Shown piece by piece: positions 16,027 to 24,834 of a DNA stretch of 64,000 nt. Source of the stretch: Bacilli bacterium. GTDB lineage: Bacteria > Bacillota_I > Bacilli_A > RF39 > UBA660. Positions within the stretch are counted from its first letter, which is position 1; every line of letters starts with the position of its first letter. The notes beneath the pieces are model-generated. The model was given only the letters and a program-made list of their open reading frames with translations. It did not search any database and had not been told where the DNA came from. Where the stretch lies: contig CAAGEE010000010.1 of assembly GCA_900768815.1 (NCBI GenBank), positions 29,741-93,740 of the forward strand, given 5' to 3'. The position numbers were made by a program, and so were the translations under genes.

Positions 16027-17250
16027 TTATTTATCAGAAGCAGTAACCGCATCATTAATTTTCTTAATTAAAAGCTTTGTTGGCTCATCAAACTCTTTAG
16101 AAATAGATTCCTTAAATACATCGGTAAATGCTCTATTACCATATCTTGCTGATTTAACTCCCTCCATTTGTAACATTTCTTGAGGATTATTAAATCTTAC
16201 AGCCGCATCTGTTAAATCTGCATTCTCAACAGATTTTTGTAATCCAGAAATAACAGCACCAACACTACCTTTAAAACTTGTCCCTTCTAAATTAGCTCCA
16301 GTAATTAAAAAATCAGTAGGAAATCTAACACCATTTAGTTTAGCTCCATGATAATCATTTTTTAAAATCGCCTTAGGAAAGAAAAACGCCCCTTCACTTC
16401 CCGTAAAATCTGCTCCTGCAATTGCAAAATCATATATTGGTCCAAAATCATAAGTAAATTTTACTCCATCAAATTTACATCCACTAACATTTTTAACAAG
16501 GTCTATACCAGCATAATTATTACTCTCAAAATTATACACATACACTCCATTAAAGGAAGAAAAAGCCAAATCATTTGGATCAATTTTTATCTTACCACCA
16601 GTCTCAGTACAAGCTCCAGTAAAATCAGCTCCTGCTATATAGCAATCTAAAAAAGTTCCCTTTATTTTCGCATCTTTCAAACGACAATCTATAACTGATG
16701 TAATCTTACCAGGACCAACTTCTATAACTGCTCCTTTACTACCAGAAAAATTAGATCCAGCAATATTTCCTTTTGTAATTGTTCCTTCAAAAGTAACATC
16801 ACCAAAATTATTTCTTCCGCCAAGTTTAACAGTATTTAAAATAACTGCATTCTTACTTCCTGTAAAATTACAATCATCTATATATCCTCCTGAAAACTTA
16901 TCTAAAAAGGTAACCCCTGAAAAATTACATCCACGAATATTTTTTTCATATAATTTATTAGGATCAATTTTAACACCGGTCATTCCTCTAAAATCAACTT
17001 TATCAGCATAAAAGTCAGCAAAGTTTACATTAGACATATCAATCTTTCTTAATATTTCTATTGGTAAAGCAAATTGTTTTCCTTGTCTATCACATGTCAA
17101 ACGATCAAACAAAACCTCATTTAGCTCATCAGCTGTAAAATTATCCAACTTAACAATATTTCTTTGCTTTTCTACTGCTTGTACTAACTCTTTTCTTACT
17201 TTTTCAATTATTATTTTTCTTTTCTTATCTTCACCAATGGCAATTTTCAT
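16027..17250 (-). CDS. Pentapeptide-repeat-like protein, paralogue 2 of 5
   Basis: 407 residues, starting MKIAIGEDKKRKIIIEKVRK, almost the same as paralogue 1. N-terminal domain ELNEVLFDRL, then KIDMSNVNFADFYADKVDFR, and repeated units such as RGCNFSGVTFLDKFSG, DDCNFTGSKNAVIL, AGSNFSGSKGAVIEV and AGADFTGSEGAFFF. The closeness to paralogue 1, including the first 20 codons, points to recent tandem duplication. Spacing to its neighbours is 14 and 18 bases, so they are co-transcribed. Predicted soluble and cytoplasmic. Confidence 0.72.
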   Translation of the reverse strand: MKIAIGEDKKRKIIIEKVRKELVQAVEKQRNIVKLDNFTADELNEVLFDRLTCDRQGKQFALPIEILRKIDMSNVNFADFYADKVDFRGMTGVKIDPNKLYEKNIRGCNFSGVTFLDKFSGGYIDDCNFTGSKNAVILNTVKLGGRNNFGDVTFEGTITKGNIAGSNFSGSKGAVIEVGPGKITSVIDCRLKDAKIKGTFLDCYIAGADFTGACTETGGKIKIDPNDLAFSSFNGVYVYNFESNNYAGIDLVKNVSGCKFDGVKFTYDFGPIYDFAIAGADFTGSEGAFFFPKAILKNDYHGAKLNGVRFPTDFLITGANLEGTSFKGSVGAVISGLQKSVENADLTDAAVRFNNPQEMLQMEGVKSARYGNRAFTDVFKESISKEFDEPTKLLIKKINDAVTASDK

Positions 17251-17268
17251 TCAACCATACCTCCAAAA

Positions 17269-18486
17269 TTATTTTTTATCTTTATTAATAGCTCTATCTA
17301 TTTTAGTATAAACTTTCGTTGGTTCATTCTCCGAAAAATTAGCAACTGCATCATTAAATACATCAAGAAAACTTCTACCTTCACAAGTTGCAGTTTGAGC
17401 TCCTCGAAGTGAAAAACAAAATTCAAATGGATCAGCAAATTTTAAAGAAACGTCTGTTAAATTTGCTAGAGCTATACTTGCTTGTGGTCCTTCTATTATA
17501 GCTCCTTCACTACCTTCGAAGTTTGCTTCTGTTAAATTGGCATCTGTAATTGGATCAGTTGTAAATTTAACTCCCTTAAATACACTTGCTTCATAGTTTC
17601 TTTTAAAAACATTATATGGAGATATTACAAATCCCTTACTACCTGAAAAGTCCGTATTACAGATACTAAACCAACCATGAGATGTAGTATCTTCTATAAA
17701 TTCAACTCCATCAAAACAACAGCCATCTAAAACTCTTACATATCTTTGTTCTAAATGTCCAAACGCAAGAATATTAGGATTAATTCTTACTCTTCCTCCA
17801 TTGCTACCATGTGCTCCTGTAAAATTAGCACCCTCTATGTAACAATTTCTAAAAGTACCTGAAAGTGTTGCATCCTTTAAATAACAATCTTTAAGTATAT
17901 TAACTTTACCAAGATCAAGTTCAATAACCGCGCCTTTACTACCTGTAAAATCAGTTCCTGAAATCGAACCATTTATAACGTTATTTATTGGTTTGGTGAA
18001 GGTAACATCTGCAAATTCATTTCCTCCACCATATCGCATTCCTCCAGCAAAAATAGCTCCCTCAACATGTTTATCATCAATTATTGTTCCAGCATTTCCC
18101 TGAAAATTTGTCTTTATTACTGTACAATTTCTAAATTCATCTAAAAATGTAACATTAGAAAAATCAACATTTTTAATCTCTAATAAATACAAGTTATTTG
18201 GATTTATTCTAACACCAACTAAATCACTAAAATCAAAGTTTACTGCTTCAAAATTATCAAAACTAACATTAGACATATCAATCTTTTTATAAATATCTCT
18301 AGGTAAAGCAAATCTTTTTGATTTACCATTGTTACAATAATCGAATAAAATCTCATTCAACTCATCTTTAGTAAATTCATCAAAACTAACAATCCCATCA
18401 TATGACTTTAATTTTTTTATCAAATATTTTCTTATATTATATATTCTACTTTTATCTCTGTCTTGACTAGCACGTACAATTATCAT
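17269..18486 (-). CDS. Pentapeptide-repeat-like protein, paralogue 3 of 5
   Basis: 405 residues. N-terminal IRKYLIKKLKSYDGIVSF and ELNEILFDYC, then KIDMSNVSFDNFEAVNFDFS, VGVRINPNNLYLL and repeats (KNVDFSNVTFLDEFRNC, SGTDFTGSKGAVIEL, EGANFTGAHG, CNTDFSGSKGFVI, EANFEGSEGAII). The shared frame of GV-x-I-x-P and F-x-GS-K/E-GA-V/F-I motifs ties it to the other four. The gene ends DRAINKDKK, as others end with an IDNAI or INAAI helix. Role unknown. Confidence 0.72.
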   Translation of the reverse strand: MIIVRASQDRDKSRIYNIRKYLIKKLKSYDGIVSFDEFTKDELNEILFDYCNNGKSKRFALPRDIYKKIDMSNVSFDNFEAVNFDFSDLVGVRINPNNLYLLEIKNVDFSNVTFLDEFRNCTVIKTNFQGNAGTIIDDKHVEGAIFAGGMRYGGGNEFADVTFTKPINNVINGSISGTDFTGSKGAVIELDLGKVNILKDCYLKDATLSGTFRNCYIEGANFTGAHGSNGGRVRINPNILAFGHLEQRYVRVLDGCCFDGVEFIEDTTSHGWFSICNTDFSGSKGFVISPYNVFKRNYEASVFKGVKFTTDPITDANLTEANFEGSEGAIIEGPQASIALANLTDVSLKFADPFEFCFSLRGAQTATCEGRSFLDVFNDAVANFSENEPTKVYTKIDRAINKDKK

Positions 18487-18500
18487 TAAGTTTTATCTCC

Positions 18501-19688
18501 TTATTCTGCCTTTTTAATAGCATTATCAATCTTAGTATAAACTTTTCCTAACGTCTCGCGTTCTTCATTTTGACAAGTCTTTACAGCCTCATCAAAACCA
18601 ATACCCTTATAAGTACAAGTATCAAGACCTCTAAAAGATCTCAAAATATAGTTTAAAGAATAACTCTCAGGAAAATAAGCATCTGTTAAATTACAATTTA
18701 CAAGTTCTGTTCTTTTTATGTCTAACACAGGATCTTTTTCATTAAATACTGACCAAATGCAAGCACCCTTACTATCTGTAAAATCTGCTCCAACTATTTT
18801 TTCTAAACGAATGCCTCCTATAGCTGCACAATCAAAAGTAACTCCACTCAATTTAGCATGATTTAAACTACCTTCAGTTAATAAATGTGTTCTTATATTA
18901 AATCCTTTACTTCCCGTAAAATCTGCTCCTGTCATAATTGTAAAACGTTTAGATGGCTCTGTAAACTCAACTCCATCAAAAACACAATTAGATAAATCAC
19001 TTGAAGCTAATTTATTAAGATTAATCCTAATATTCTCTCCATTTTCATTTTTTGCCCCTTTAAAGTTTACTCCCCTAATAGAACAACCATCAAAAGATCC
19101 CACTATAGTAGCATCCGTTAATGTTGCTCCATAAAGAACATTTATTGGTTGTTGAACACCAGGTACATTTAAACTTATAACCGCATTCTTACTACCAGCA
19201 AAATTACAATATGTAATATCTGCAGAAGTTATTGCTCCCATAAACATAACATCAGTAAAAACGTTACTTCTAAGAATAGTATTTTTACTAGGATTTATAA
19301 ATGCTCCTTTACTACCAGCAAATGAAACATCATTTAGCGAACAATTATTAAACTCTTCTGTAAATTCTACTCCTGCAAGATTAGTATCTGAAAATTTTCT
19401 TTCGTACACTCTATTAGGATTAATTTTAACTCCCTTAAATCCTGTAAAATTAAAACCACACACATTCATACCATCAAAACATACATCTGACATATCAATC
19501 TTTCTAGCAATTTTTCTATCTATTGCAAATCTTTTTCCATTAGTAGACTCATAAAATAAAACTTTTTCTAAATTATCAACATCTAACTTTATTGGTTCTC
19601 CTTCATACTTTTCTAACTTAGATGTTAAATATTCTCTTATTCTTTTAATTCTCTCTTTTTTTACTGTTTCCTTGTTCAAAAACTCCAT
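18501..19688 (-). CDS. Pentapeptide-repeat-like protein, paralogue 4 of 5
   Basis: About 395 residues from the ATG at 19688, which has GGAGTGATAAG before it; the frame is open 10 codons further up without a ribosome site. It has KIDMSDVCFDGMNVCGFNFT, GVKINPNRVYERKFSDTNLA, NDVSFAGSKGAFINP, TYCNFAGSKNAVI, TGADFTGSKGFNI and VGADFTDSKGACI. First gene of the four-gene run 19688-14807. A promoter at 19785-19812 resembles the one ahead of paralogue 5. Confidence 0.72.
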   Translation of the reverse strand: MEFLNKETVKKERIKRIREYLTSKLEKYEGEPIKLDVDNLEKVLFYESTNGKRFAIDRKIARKIDMSDVCFDGMNVCGFNFTGFKGVKINPNRVYERKFSDTNLAGVEFTEEFNNCSLNDVSFAGSKGAFINPSKNTILRSNVFTDVMFMGAITSADITYCNFAGSKNAVISLNVPGVQQPINVLYGATLTDATIVGSFDGCSIRGVNFKGAKNENGENIRINLNKLASSDLSNCVFDGVEFTEPSKRFTIMTGADFTGSKGFNIRTHLLTEGSLNHAKLSGVTFDCAAIGGIRLEKIVGADFTDSKGACIWSVFNEKDPVLDIKRTELVNCNLTDAYFPESYSLNYILRSFRGLDTCTYKGIGFDEAVKTCQNEERETLGKVYTKIDNAIKKAE

Positions 19689-19784
19689 CTTATCACTCCA
19701 TTCTATTATAATCAACAACGCCTTTTACCTTTTTTATGAGAATAACAAGTTTCTTATAAAAACTCTACTCCCTAGTAATTATTT

Positions 19785-19812
19785 ATTATACCTTAAAGTC
19801 TCTTCAAATCAA
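19785..19812 (-). promoter_or_regulatory. Promoter of pentapeptide-like genes 4-3-2-1
   Basis: TTGATT (19807-19812), 16-base spacer, TATAAT (19785-19790), followed by AAATAATTACTAGGGAG. The stretch after the -10 box nearly matches that of the gene 5 promoter (AAGTAATTACTGGAGG), which suggests duplicated control. Confidence 0.7.
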
Positions 19813-19831
19813 AGGAAATAATAAGAAATAA

Positions 19832-19855
19832 CAAAAAAACGTGCTTATAACACGT
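19832..19855 (-). terminator. Terminator after pentapeptide-like gene 5
   Basis: ACGTG-TTATAAG-CACGT followed by TTTTTTTG, placed 5 bases after the stop of the 19860-20849 gene. Confidence 0.88.
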
Positions 19856-19859
19856 CTCT

Positions 19860-20849
19860 CTATTTATTTTTAGCTTGTTCTAAAACACTCTTTACTTTAA
19901 CATAAGCTCCTTCTTTGACCTTTTTACTTACAAGATACTCTTCTAAACTCATTCCATTACAAACTGTATTATTAATTTTTATATCTTCTCCAACTGGTCC
20001 AAAATAAGCATCTGTTAAATCTGTATTACTTACATCTTTATCTTCGATCATATCTAAATCAATTAAAGCCCCAACACTATTTTTAAAACTAGCACTTCTT
20101 ATATCCCAACCATCAAACCAACCATTTCTAAATGTAACTCCTTCAAAATTAGTTCCAAATGCTGACTTTTCCTTCCATTCTTCTGGAAAAATAACAGCTC
20201 CTTCACTACCCCTAAAATCACATTTATCGATTCTACAGTTTTGAATCTTCCAAGCAAATTTAACATCTTGTAACTTAGTACAAGTCATATCAATATCTCT
20301 AGGAGCGGTCATTAAAGTAGTACTACCCGTAAAATCACATCTAGAAACATCAGTACCAACCCAATTATCCAAAAATCTAACTCCACTAAACTTACAATCA
20401 CTCATTACTCTCATATAAGGATCAATAACTGCTCCCTTACTACCTGTAAAATCACATCTAGAAATTCTACACCCTTTAAATCCACCAATAAACTCTACTC
20501 CATTAAATATACAATTAATTAAATCTTTTTCCCAAACTTTTTCTGGATTAATCTTAACTCCTGTTAATCCAGTAAAATCATAATTATCAATTGCTACTCC
20601 ATCAAATGATACATTAGATAAATCAAGTTTCCTTAAAACATCATAAGAAAAAGCAATAATCTTAACATTCTTCTTATTACTATCAACATAATCTTTAAAT
20701 ATCAAACTCTCTAAACCATCTATTCCTGAAATCTCATTAAAATCAAGCTTTATTGGTTTTCCTTCATAATCCTTTAACTCTTCAATTAGAAGTTGTCTAA
20801 TACTATTAATCGTTCCAAATTTATCATTCTTATCAAATACCTTCTCCAT
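19860..20849 (-). CDS. Pentapeptide-repeat-like protein, paralogue 5 of 5
   Basis: 329 residues, the shortest of the group by one coil set. N-terminal IRQLLIEELKDYEGKPIKLD, then KLDLSNVSFDGVAIDNYDFT, GLTGVKINPEKVWEK and repeats (SRCDFTGSKGAVIDP, SRCDFTGSTTLMTAP, DKCDFRGSEGAVIFP, GTNFEGVTF, SNTDLTDAYF). It has its own promoter (20871-20899) and terminator. First of the array in transcription order and the most diverged, possibly the ancestral copy (inference). Confidence 0.72.
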   Translation of the reverse strand: MEKVFDKNDKFGTINSIRQLLIEELKDYEGKPIKLDFNEISGIDGLESLIFKDYVDSNKKNVKIIAFSYDVLRKLDLSNVSFDGVAIDNYDFTGLTGVKINPEKVWEKDLINCIFNGVEFIGGFKGCRISRCDFTGSKGAVIDPYMRVMSDCKFSGVRFLDNWVGTDVSRCDFTGSTTLMTAPRDIDMTCTKLQDVKFAWKIQNCRIDKCDFRGSEGAVIFPEEWKEKSAFGTNFEGVTFRNGWFDGWDIRSASFKNSVGALIDLDMIEDKDVSNTDLTDAYFGPVGEDIKINNTVCNGMSLEEYLVSKKVKEGAYVKVKSVLEQAKNK

Positions 20850-20870
20850 ATAGACCTCCAGTAATTACTT

Positions 20871-20899
20871 ATTATAACCTAACATTCTAATAAAACCAA
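20871..20899 (-). promoter_or_regulatory. Promoter of pentapeptide-like gene 5
   Basis: TTGGTT (20894-20899), 17-base spacer, TATAAT (20871-20876), followed by AAGTAATTACTGGAGG just before the ATG. Confidence 0.7.
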
Positions 20900-20902
20900 C
20901 TA

Positions 20903-21853
20903 TTACTTGTTATTTTTATCAATATGATCAATAATTTCTCCATTAACTTCAAAACTAACCATCGAAACATCATAATTATCAAAAACAGAATAAGCAATAC
21001 TATATAAAACTTCTTCCAAAACTTTATCATTTCCATCAAATAAATAATCATTAAAATTCAAAGACATAATATTCTCTTTTTCTTCGTACTCTAGCAAAGA
21101 AACATTACTATTTAAAAAACTCATCAAATTACTTTCATATATATAACTACTTGCTAACTCTTCAATTATAATATTAATTTTCTCTCTATCATCATTTACA
21201 TACTTAGTAACTGGTACATAATATAGATCATCATTAATATTTTCTAAATAATAAATAACTACCCTATTAATATTATTAAGTGATGTAATATCATAGTTCT
21301 TATTTATTCCAATTCTCTTATCTAATATCTTATTAATTTTTTCCTTAGAATTAGGATATTCTTCTAAATTATACCCCTCTACTAAAATACTAACTCCCAA
21401 GAAATCATCTAAATCCATTACACTATATACAATTGCTGTAATCATACTTTTTTCTTTATCCTCACTAACATTAAGTAATTCTTTAGAAAAATCTATTGTT
21501 ACATACTTATTTCCAACCATAACATTCTTAATAATTGTTCCCTTTGGTATAACTTTACTTAATCCGTCAGCAAAACTACAAGTACTTCCCTCTATTAAAT
21601 TTATAAGTAATTTTTCTATTTTCTCTTCAACACTAGATCCATCTAATAATACTCTATCTTGTACTAACAAGCCTTCATCATTAAGTAAATAAATAACATT
21701 AGTCTTAAGTCCTGCTATATCTTCTATTTCTAAATTAGTTCTTAAGACATTATCATTATCATTATTATAATTAGTAATAGTAAAGACAGTAAGTAAAATA
21801 AAAACTGTCAAAGTAGTTAAAAATATCTTTCTTATAGCCTTAGTTCTAAGCAC
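20903..21853 (-). CDS. gerM: GerMN-domain lipid- or membrane-anchored spore protein
   Basis: About 316 residues: an N-terminal membrane anchor (IFLTTLTVFILLTVFTITNY), then two GerMN-type domains. The first has VIPKGTIIKNVMVGNKYVTI then DFSKELLNV; the second has LEYEEKENIMSLNFNDYLF. GerM is needed for sporulation and germination in Bacillus and sits in the mother-cell/forespore channel region. The GTG at 21853 follows AGGTGA; an upstream GTG is possible. It lies beside gerE, as in the B. subtilis gerE-racE-gerM region. Confidence 0.82.
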   Translation of the reverse strand: MLRTKAIRKIFLTTLTVFILLTVFTITNYNNDNDNVLRTNLEIEDIAGLKTNVIYLLNDEGLLVQDRVLLDGSSVEEKIEKLLINLIEGSTCSFADGLSKVIPKGTIIKNVMVGNKYVTIDFSKELLNVSEDKEKSMITAIVYSVMDLDDFLGVSILVEGYNLEEYPNSKEKINKILDKRIGINKNYDITSLNNINRVVIYYLENINDDLYYVPVTKYVNDDREKINIIIEELASSYIYESNLMSFLNSNVSLLEYEEKENIMSLNFNDYLFDGNDKVLEEVLYSIAYSVFDNYDVSMVSFEVNGEIIDHIDKNNK

Positions 21854-21877
21854 AAATATCACCTAAAAAAGTATATG

Positions 21878-21901
21878 AAAAAACGTGCCTATTTAGCACG
21901 C
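21878..21901 (-). terminator. Terminator after gerE
   Basis: CGTGC-TAAATAG-GCACG followed by TTTTTT, starting at the gerE stop codon. Confidence 0.88.
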
Positions 21902-22107
21902 TATAATGATAATTCTTTAAGTTTTAATAATTCAACAACAGCACCAGCTCTACCATTAACACCCAACTTTTGCATTACATTAGAAATATGATTTCTAACT
22001 GTTTTCTCACTAATACCAAGTTCCCTAGCAATTTCTTTAGTACTTTTATTAATTATTAAAAGCTCAAAGACTGACTTTTCTCTAGCCGTTAATATTGTAC
22101 TAGCCAT
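21901..22107 (-). CDS. gerE: Spore-development transcription factor GerE (LuxR-type HTH)
   Basis: 68 residues, MASTILTAREKSVFELLIIN, then KSTKEIARELGISEKTVRNH and a helix ISNVMQKLGVNGRAGAVVEL. It is a stand-alone LuxR/GerE HTH with close identity to Bacillus GerE over the DNA-binding helices, and the same short length. GerE controls late mother-cell coat genes. AGGTGA lies before the chosen ATG; the frame is open 20 codons further up to the spoIIIAH stop but without a ribosome site. It follows spoIIIAH and ends in a terminator. Confidence 0.9.
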   Translation of the reverse strand: MASTILTAREKSVFELLIINKSTKEIARELGISEKTVRNHISNVMQKLGVNGRAGAVVELLKLKELSL

Positions 22108-22167
22108 TTTTACTTCACCTAGAGTATTGTATGAAAAAGCTCTTAATTGTTGTATGTATTTACCCAA

Positions 22168-22671
22168 TTAACTCTTTTGAAATTTAACAGTCGTAAACAT
22201 TTTATTTTTATAAGACTTCTGCACTAATCTCATAATATTATTAGCCAAAGTACTATCATGTTTAGAAGCAATACAAACTACATTAGCATTACTATTATCT
22301 ATCTTAACAAAACAATTATTATTATATGTTTTCTTTATCTCTTTTTCTATAGCTTCTTCCTTACCTTGTAATTCATTTAAATATTTAAGTTGTTCATAAG
22401 CATTATTCTTCTCTTCTGATGTACTCTTATCATTTGTTAATAACTCTTGTAAAACATCCATCTCATTTTGTCTTTCTTCTTCTAAACTAACTCTCATCGC
22501 AACTAATGATGAAGTCTCTTCTATCTTCGTAGTCTTATTATTTTTCTCTTCTACTTTTTTATCACTATTTTTATTTGACACCAATAGATCATTAGGCATT
22601 GTAATATAATATACACTAAGTACTAGTATTAAACTAAATAATGTTAAAAACCATAGACTTTGTTTACTCAT
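22168..22671 (-). CDS. spoIIIAH: Stage III sporulation protein AH
   Basis: 167 residues: MSKQSLWFLTLFSLILVLSV (membrane anchor with the KQ-x-WFLTL pattern of SpoIIIAH), a charged spacer, a helical region (VSLEEERQNEMDVLQELL) and a C-terminal ring-building domain (NNCFVKIDNSNANVVCIASK). SpoIIIAH in the mother cell joins SpoIIQ in the forespore to form the channel. It is not next to the other spoIIIA genes here: it pairs with gerE. GGAGG precedes the ATG. Confidence 0.88.
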   Translation of the reverse strand: MSKQSLWFLTLFSLILVLSVYYITMPNDLLVSNKNSDKKVEEKNNKTTKIEETSSLVAMRVSLEEERQNEMDVLQELLTNDKSTSEEKNNAYEQLKYLNELQGKEEAIEKEIKKTYNNNCFVKIDNSNANVVCIASKHDSTLANNIMRLVQKSYKNKMFTTVKFQKS

Positions 22672-22698
22672 AACATGAATTCCTCCTTGTTCTAATAA

Positions 22699-22726
22699 AT
22701 TATATGAATATAAAAAAAGAATATGA
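22699..22726 (-). promoter_or_regulatory. Candidate sporulation (sigma-E/K-like) promoter of spoIIIAH-gerE
   Basis: TCATATT (22720-22726), 13-base spacer, CATATAAT (22699-22706), close to the mother-cell sigma-E pattern (ATATT-N14-CATA-x-x-T). The -35-like part overlaps the stem of the terminator at 22712-22742, which lowers confidence. Confidence 0.35.
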
Positions 22727-22742
22727 AAAATATTCCATATTC
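22712..22742 (-). terminator. Terminator after the YnbB-like gene
   Basis: GAATATG-GAATATTTTT-CATATTC followed by TTTTTTT, about 70 bases after the stop of the gene ending at 22810. Confidence 0.8.
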
Positions 22743-22809
22743 CTTATATTTAAAATAAATCTACACATCACTTATAGAATTTGAATTTAACTTTCTTACT
22801 TTATAAAAA

Positions 22810-24069
22810 CTAATTTTTATCACTTTCCATTAGTTTACTAACTGCTCTCATTAATCCTAACTTACCATATTGATAAGTAAGACCTCCTTGCATATAAGCA
22901 ATATAAGGCTCTCTTACTGGTCCATCACAAGAAAGTTCTATTGATGAGCCTTGTGTAAATGATCCAGACGCCATAATAACTTGACTGTCATATCCCGGCA
23001 TATCACTAGGTTCAACTACAGCATTAGAATCAATTGCTGAAGCTTCTTGTATACCTCTCGTAAACTCAATTAACTTATCAGGATCTCTAAATATAATATT
23101 TTGTACAATATCTACTCTCTCATCATTATATTTAGGTTCAACATCATACCCTAACTCACTCATAACTCTACTTGTAAGAACAGCAGTCTTTAAAGAAGAT
23201 GCAACTACACTAGGAGCCATATATAATCCTTGTAAAAACTGTTTATTCATATTCATACTAGGTCCAACTTCTTTTCCACATCCAGGAACAGTTAACCTCT
23301 CAGCACAAAGACTAACTAAATCACGTCTACCAGCAATATACGCTCCATTAGAAGCAATGCCTCCACCTAAATTCTTAATTAAAGACCCTACAAATATATC
23401 AGCTCCAACACTAGAAGGTTCTGTCTCACTAACAAATTCACAGTAACAATTATCAACCATTATAATTACATCTTTATCAATATTTTTAATTAACTTAATA
23501 ACCTTACCTAACTTTTCTAAAGATAAACTCTTCCTAGTAGAATATCCCTTACTTCTTTGAATCTCTACAACCTTAACTTTATTATTAATAATAAATTTCT
23601 TAATCTTATCATAATCAAAATCATCATTAACTAAATCAATTTGTTCATACTTAACACCAAAACTCTTTAATGAACTTGGATTATCTCTAATACCAATAAC
23701 TTCATCCAAAGTATCATATGGTTTACCAGCAATACTAAGTAATAAATCCCCTGGTCTTAATAATCCAAAGAAACAAACTGTTAAAGCGTGCGTTCCAGAT
23801 ATAAATTGTCCTCTAACTAAAGCATCTTCACACCCTAAAACATCTTTAAATACATCCTCTATAATATCTCTACCTAAGTCATTATAACCATACCCAGTAG
23901 TACCATTAAAATGAACTTCACTAATCTTATTTCTATGAAAACTAGCAAGTACTTTTAAACTATTAAAACAACAAGCATCATCTATCTTTCTAAATTGTTC
24001 ACTACAATCTTCTTCACACTTATTAACTAATTTTAAAACATCTTCTAAAATACCTAAATTACTATACAT
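22810..24069 (-). CDS. ynbB: PLP-dependent YnbB-type protein (methionine gamma-lyase/aluminium resistance family)
   Basis: 419 residues. Fold type I PLP enzyme of the YnbB family: HFNGTTGYGYNDLGRDIIED, GQFISGTHALTVCFFGLLRP, IMVDNCYCEF (Asp near the cofactor), GSLIKNLGGGIASNGAYIAG (the PLP lysine in SLIKN). The Bacillus gene lies upstream of glnR; the true substrate is unsettled. GGAGG precedes the ATG. The SDR gene is 9 bases upstream, so the two are co-transcribed. Confidence 0.9.
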   Translation of the reverse strand: MYSNLGILEDVLKLVNKCEEDCSEQFRKIDDACCFNSLKVLASFHRNKISEVHFNGTTGYGYNDLGRDIIEDVFKDVLGCEDALVRGQFISGTHALTVCFFGLLRPGDLLLSIAGKPYDTLDEVIGIRDNPSSLKSFGVKYEQIDLVNDDFDYDKIKKFIINNKVKVVEIQRSKGYSTRKSLSLEKLGKVIKLIKNIDKDVIIMVDNCYCEFVSETEPSSVGADIFVGSLIKNLGGGIASNGAYIAGRRDLVSLCAERLTVPGCGKEVGPSMNMNKQFLQGLYMAPSVVASSLKTAVLTSRVMSELGYDVEPKYNDERVDIVQNIIFRDPDKLIEFTRGIQEASAIDSNAVVEPSDMPGYDSQVIMASGSFTQGSSIELSCDGPVREPYIAYMQGGLTYQYGKLGLMRAVSKLMESDKN

Positions 24070-24078
24070 AATAACCTC

Positions 24079-24822
24079 CTAATTATTATACTTACCACCA
24101 TCAACTCTAATTATAGAATCATTTATATAATTAGCCTTAGAACTAGCTAAAAACAAAACTACTTTTGCAATCTCTTCTGCTTCTGCAAATCTTCCTAATA
24201 ATATTTTCTTCTTCTCTTCATTAATCTGATCCATTGATAAATCTTTATTCATATCAGTTTTAACCCATCCTGGGCAAACACAATTAACATAAATAAATGG
24301 AGCAAACTCCCTAGCTAAATTATGTGTCAAAGAAATAACACCAGCTTTAGAAGCATCATAATCACAACTTTCTGGATAATAAGTATCAATCGCATTAGTT
24401 GAAGAAATATTAATAATTTTACCCTTTCTATTCTCCATCATTACTCTACCAACATACTTACTACATAAATAAGTACCAATTAAATTAACATCTAATACTC
24501 TTCTAAACTCTTTAATTGACTTATCTAAAAGTAAACTGTCTCTACATACACTAGCATTATTAACTAAAATATCAATTCTTCCAAAATAATCAACTACATT
24601 ATTAACCATCTCTTCTACTTCTTCTTCTTTTGAAACATCACATTTAACTACCATTACATCTACATCATAATTATCTCTAATATATTTTTCTAACTCCAAA
24701 GCCTCATCTTCATGATGACAATAATTAATAACTACATCCAATCCTGCTTTAGCAAACTCTTCTATTGTACTTCTTCCAATTCCCCTATTACTACCGGTTA
24801 CTATTGCTACACCCTTACTCAT
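24079..24822 (-). CDS. Short-chain dehydrogenase/reductase (FabG/YmfI-like)
   Basis: 247 residues. NAD(P)-binding TGSNRGIGRS, then NNAS and the catalytic YDASKAG (Tyr-x3-Lys), ending SIIRVDGGKYNN as FabG-like enzymes do. Likely an oxoacyl reductase, but a different alcohol/ketone substrate is equally possible. GGAGTGTGATAAG precedes the ATG. It lies between the thioredoxin-like and YnbB genes. Confidence 0.88.
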   Translation of the reverse strand: MSKGVAIVTGSNRGIGRSTIEEFAKAGLDVVINYCHHEDEALELEKYIRDNYDVDVMVVKCDVSKEEEVEEMVNNVVDYFGRIDILVNNASVCRDSLLLDKSIKEFRRVLDVNLIGTYLCSKYVGRVMMENRKGKIINISSTNAIDTYYPESCDYDASKAGVISLTHNLAREFAPFIYVNCVCPGWVKTDMNKDLSMDQINEEKKKILLGRFAEAEEIAKVVLFLASSKANYINDSIIRVDGGKYNN

Positions 24823-24834
24823 CTTATCACACTC

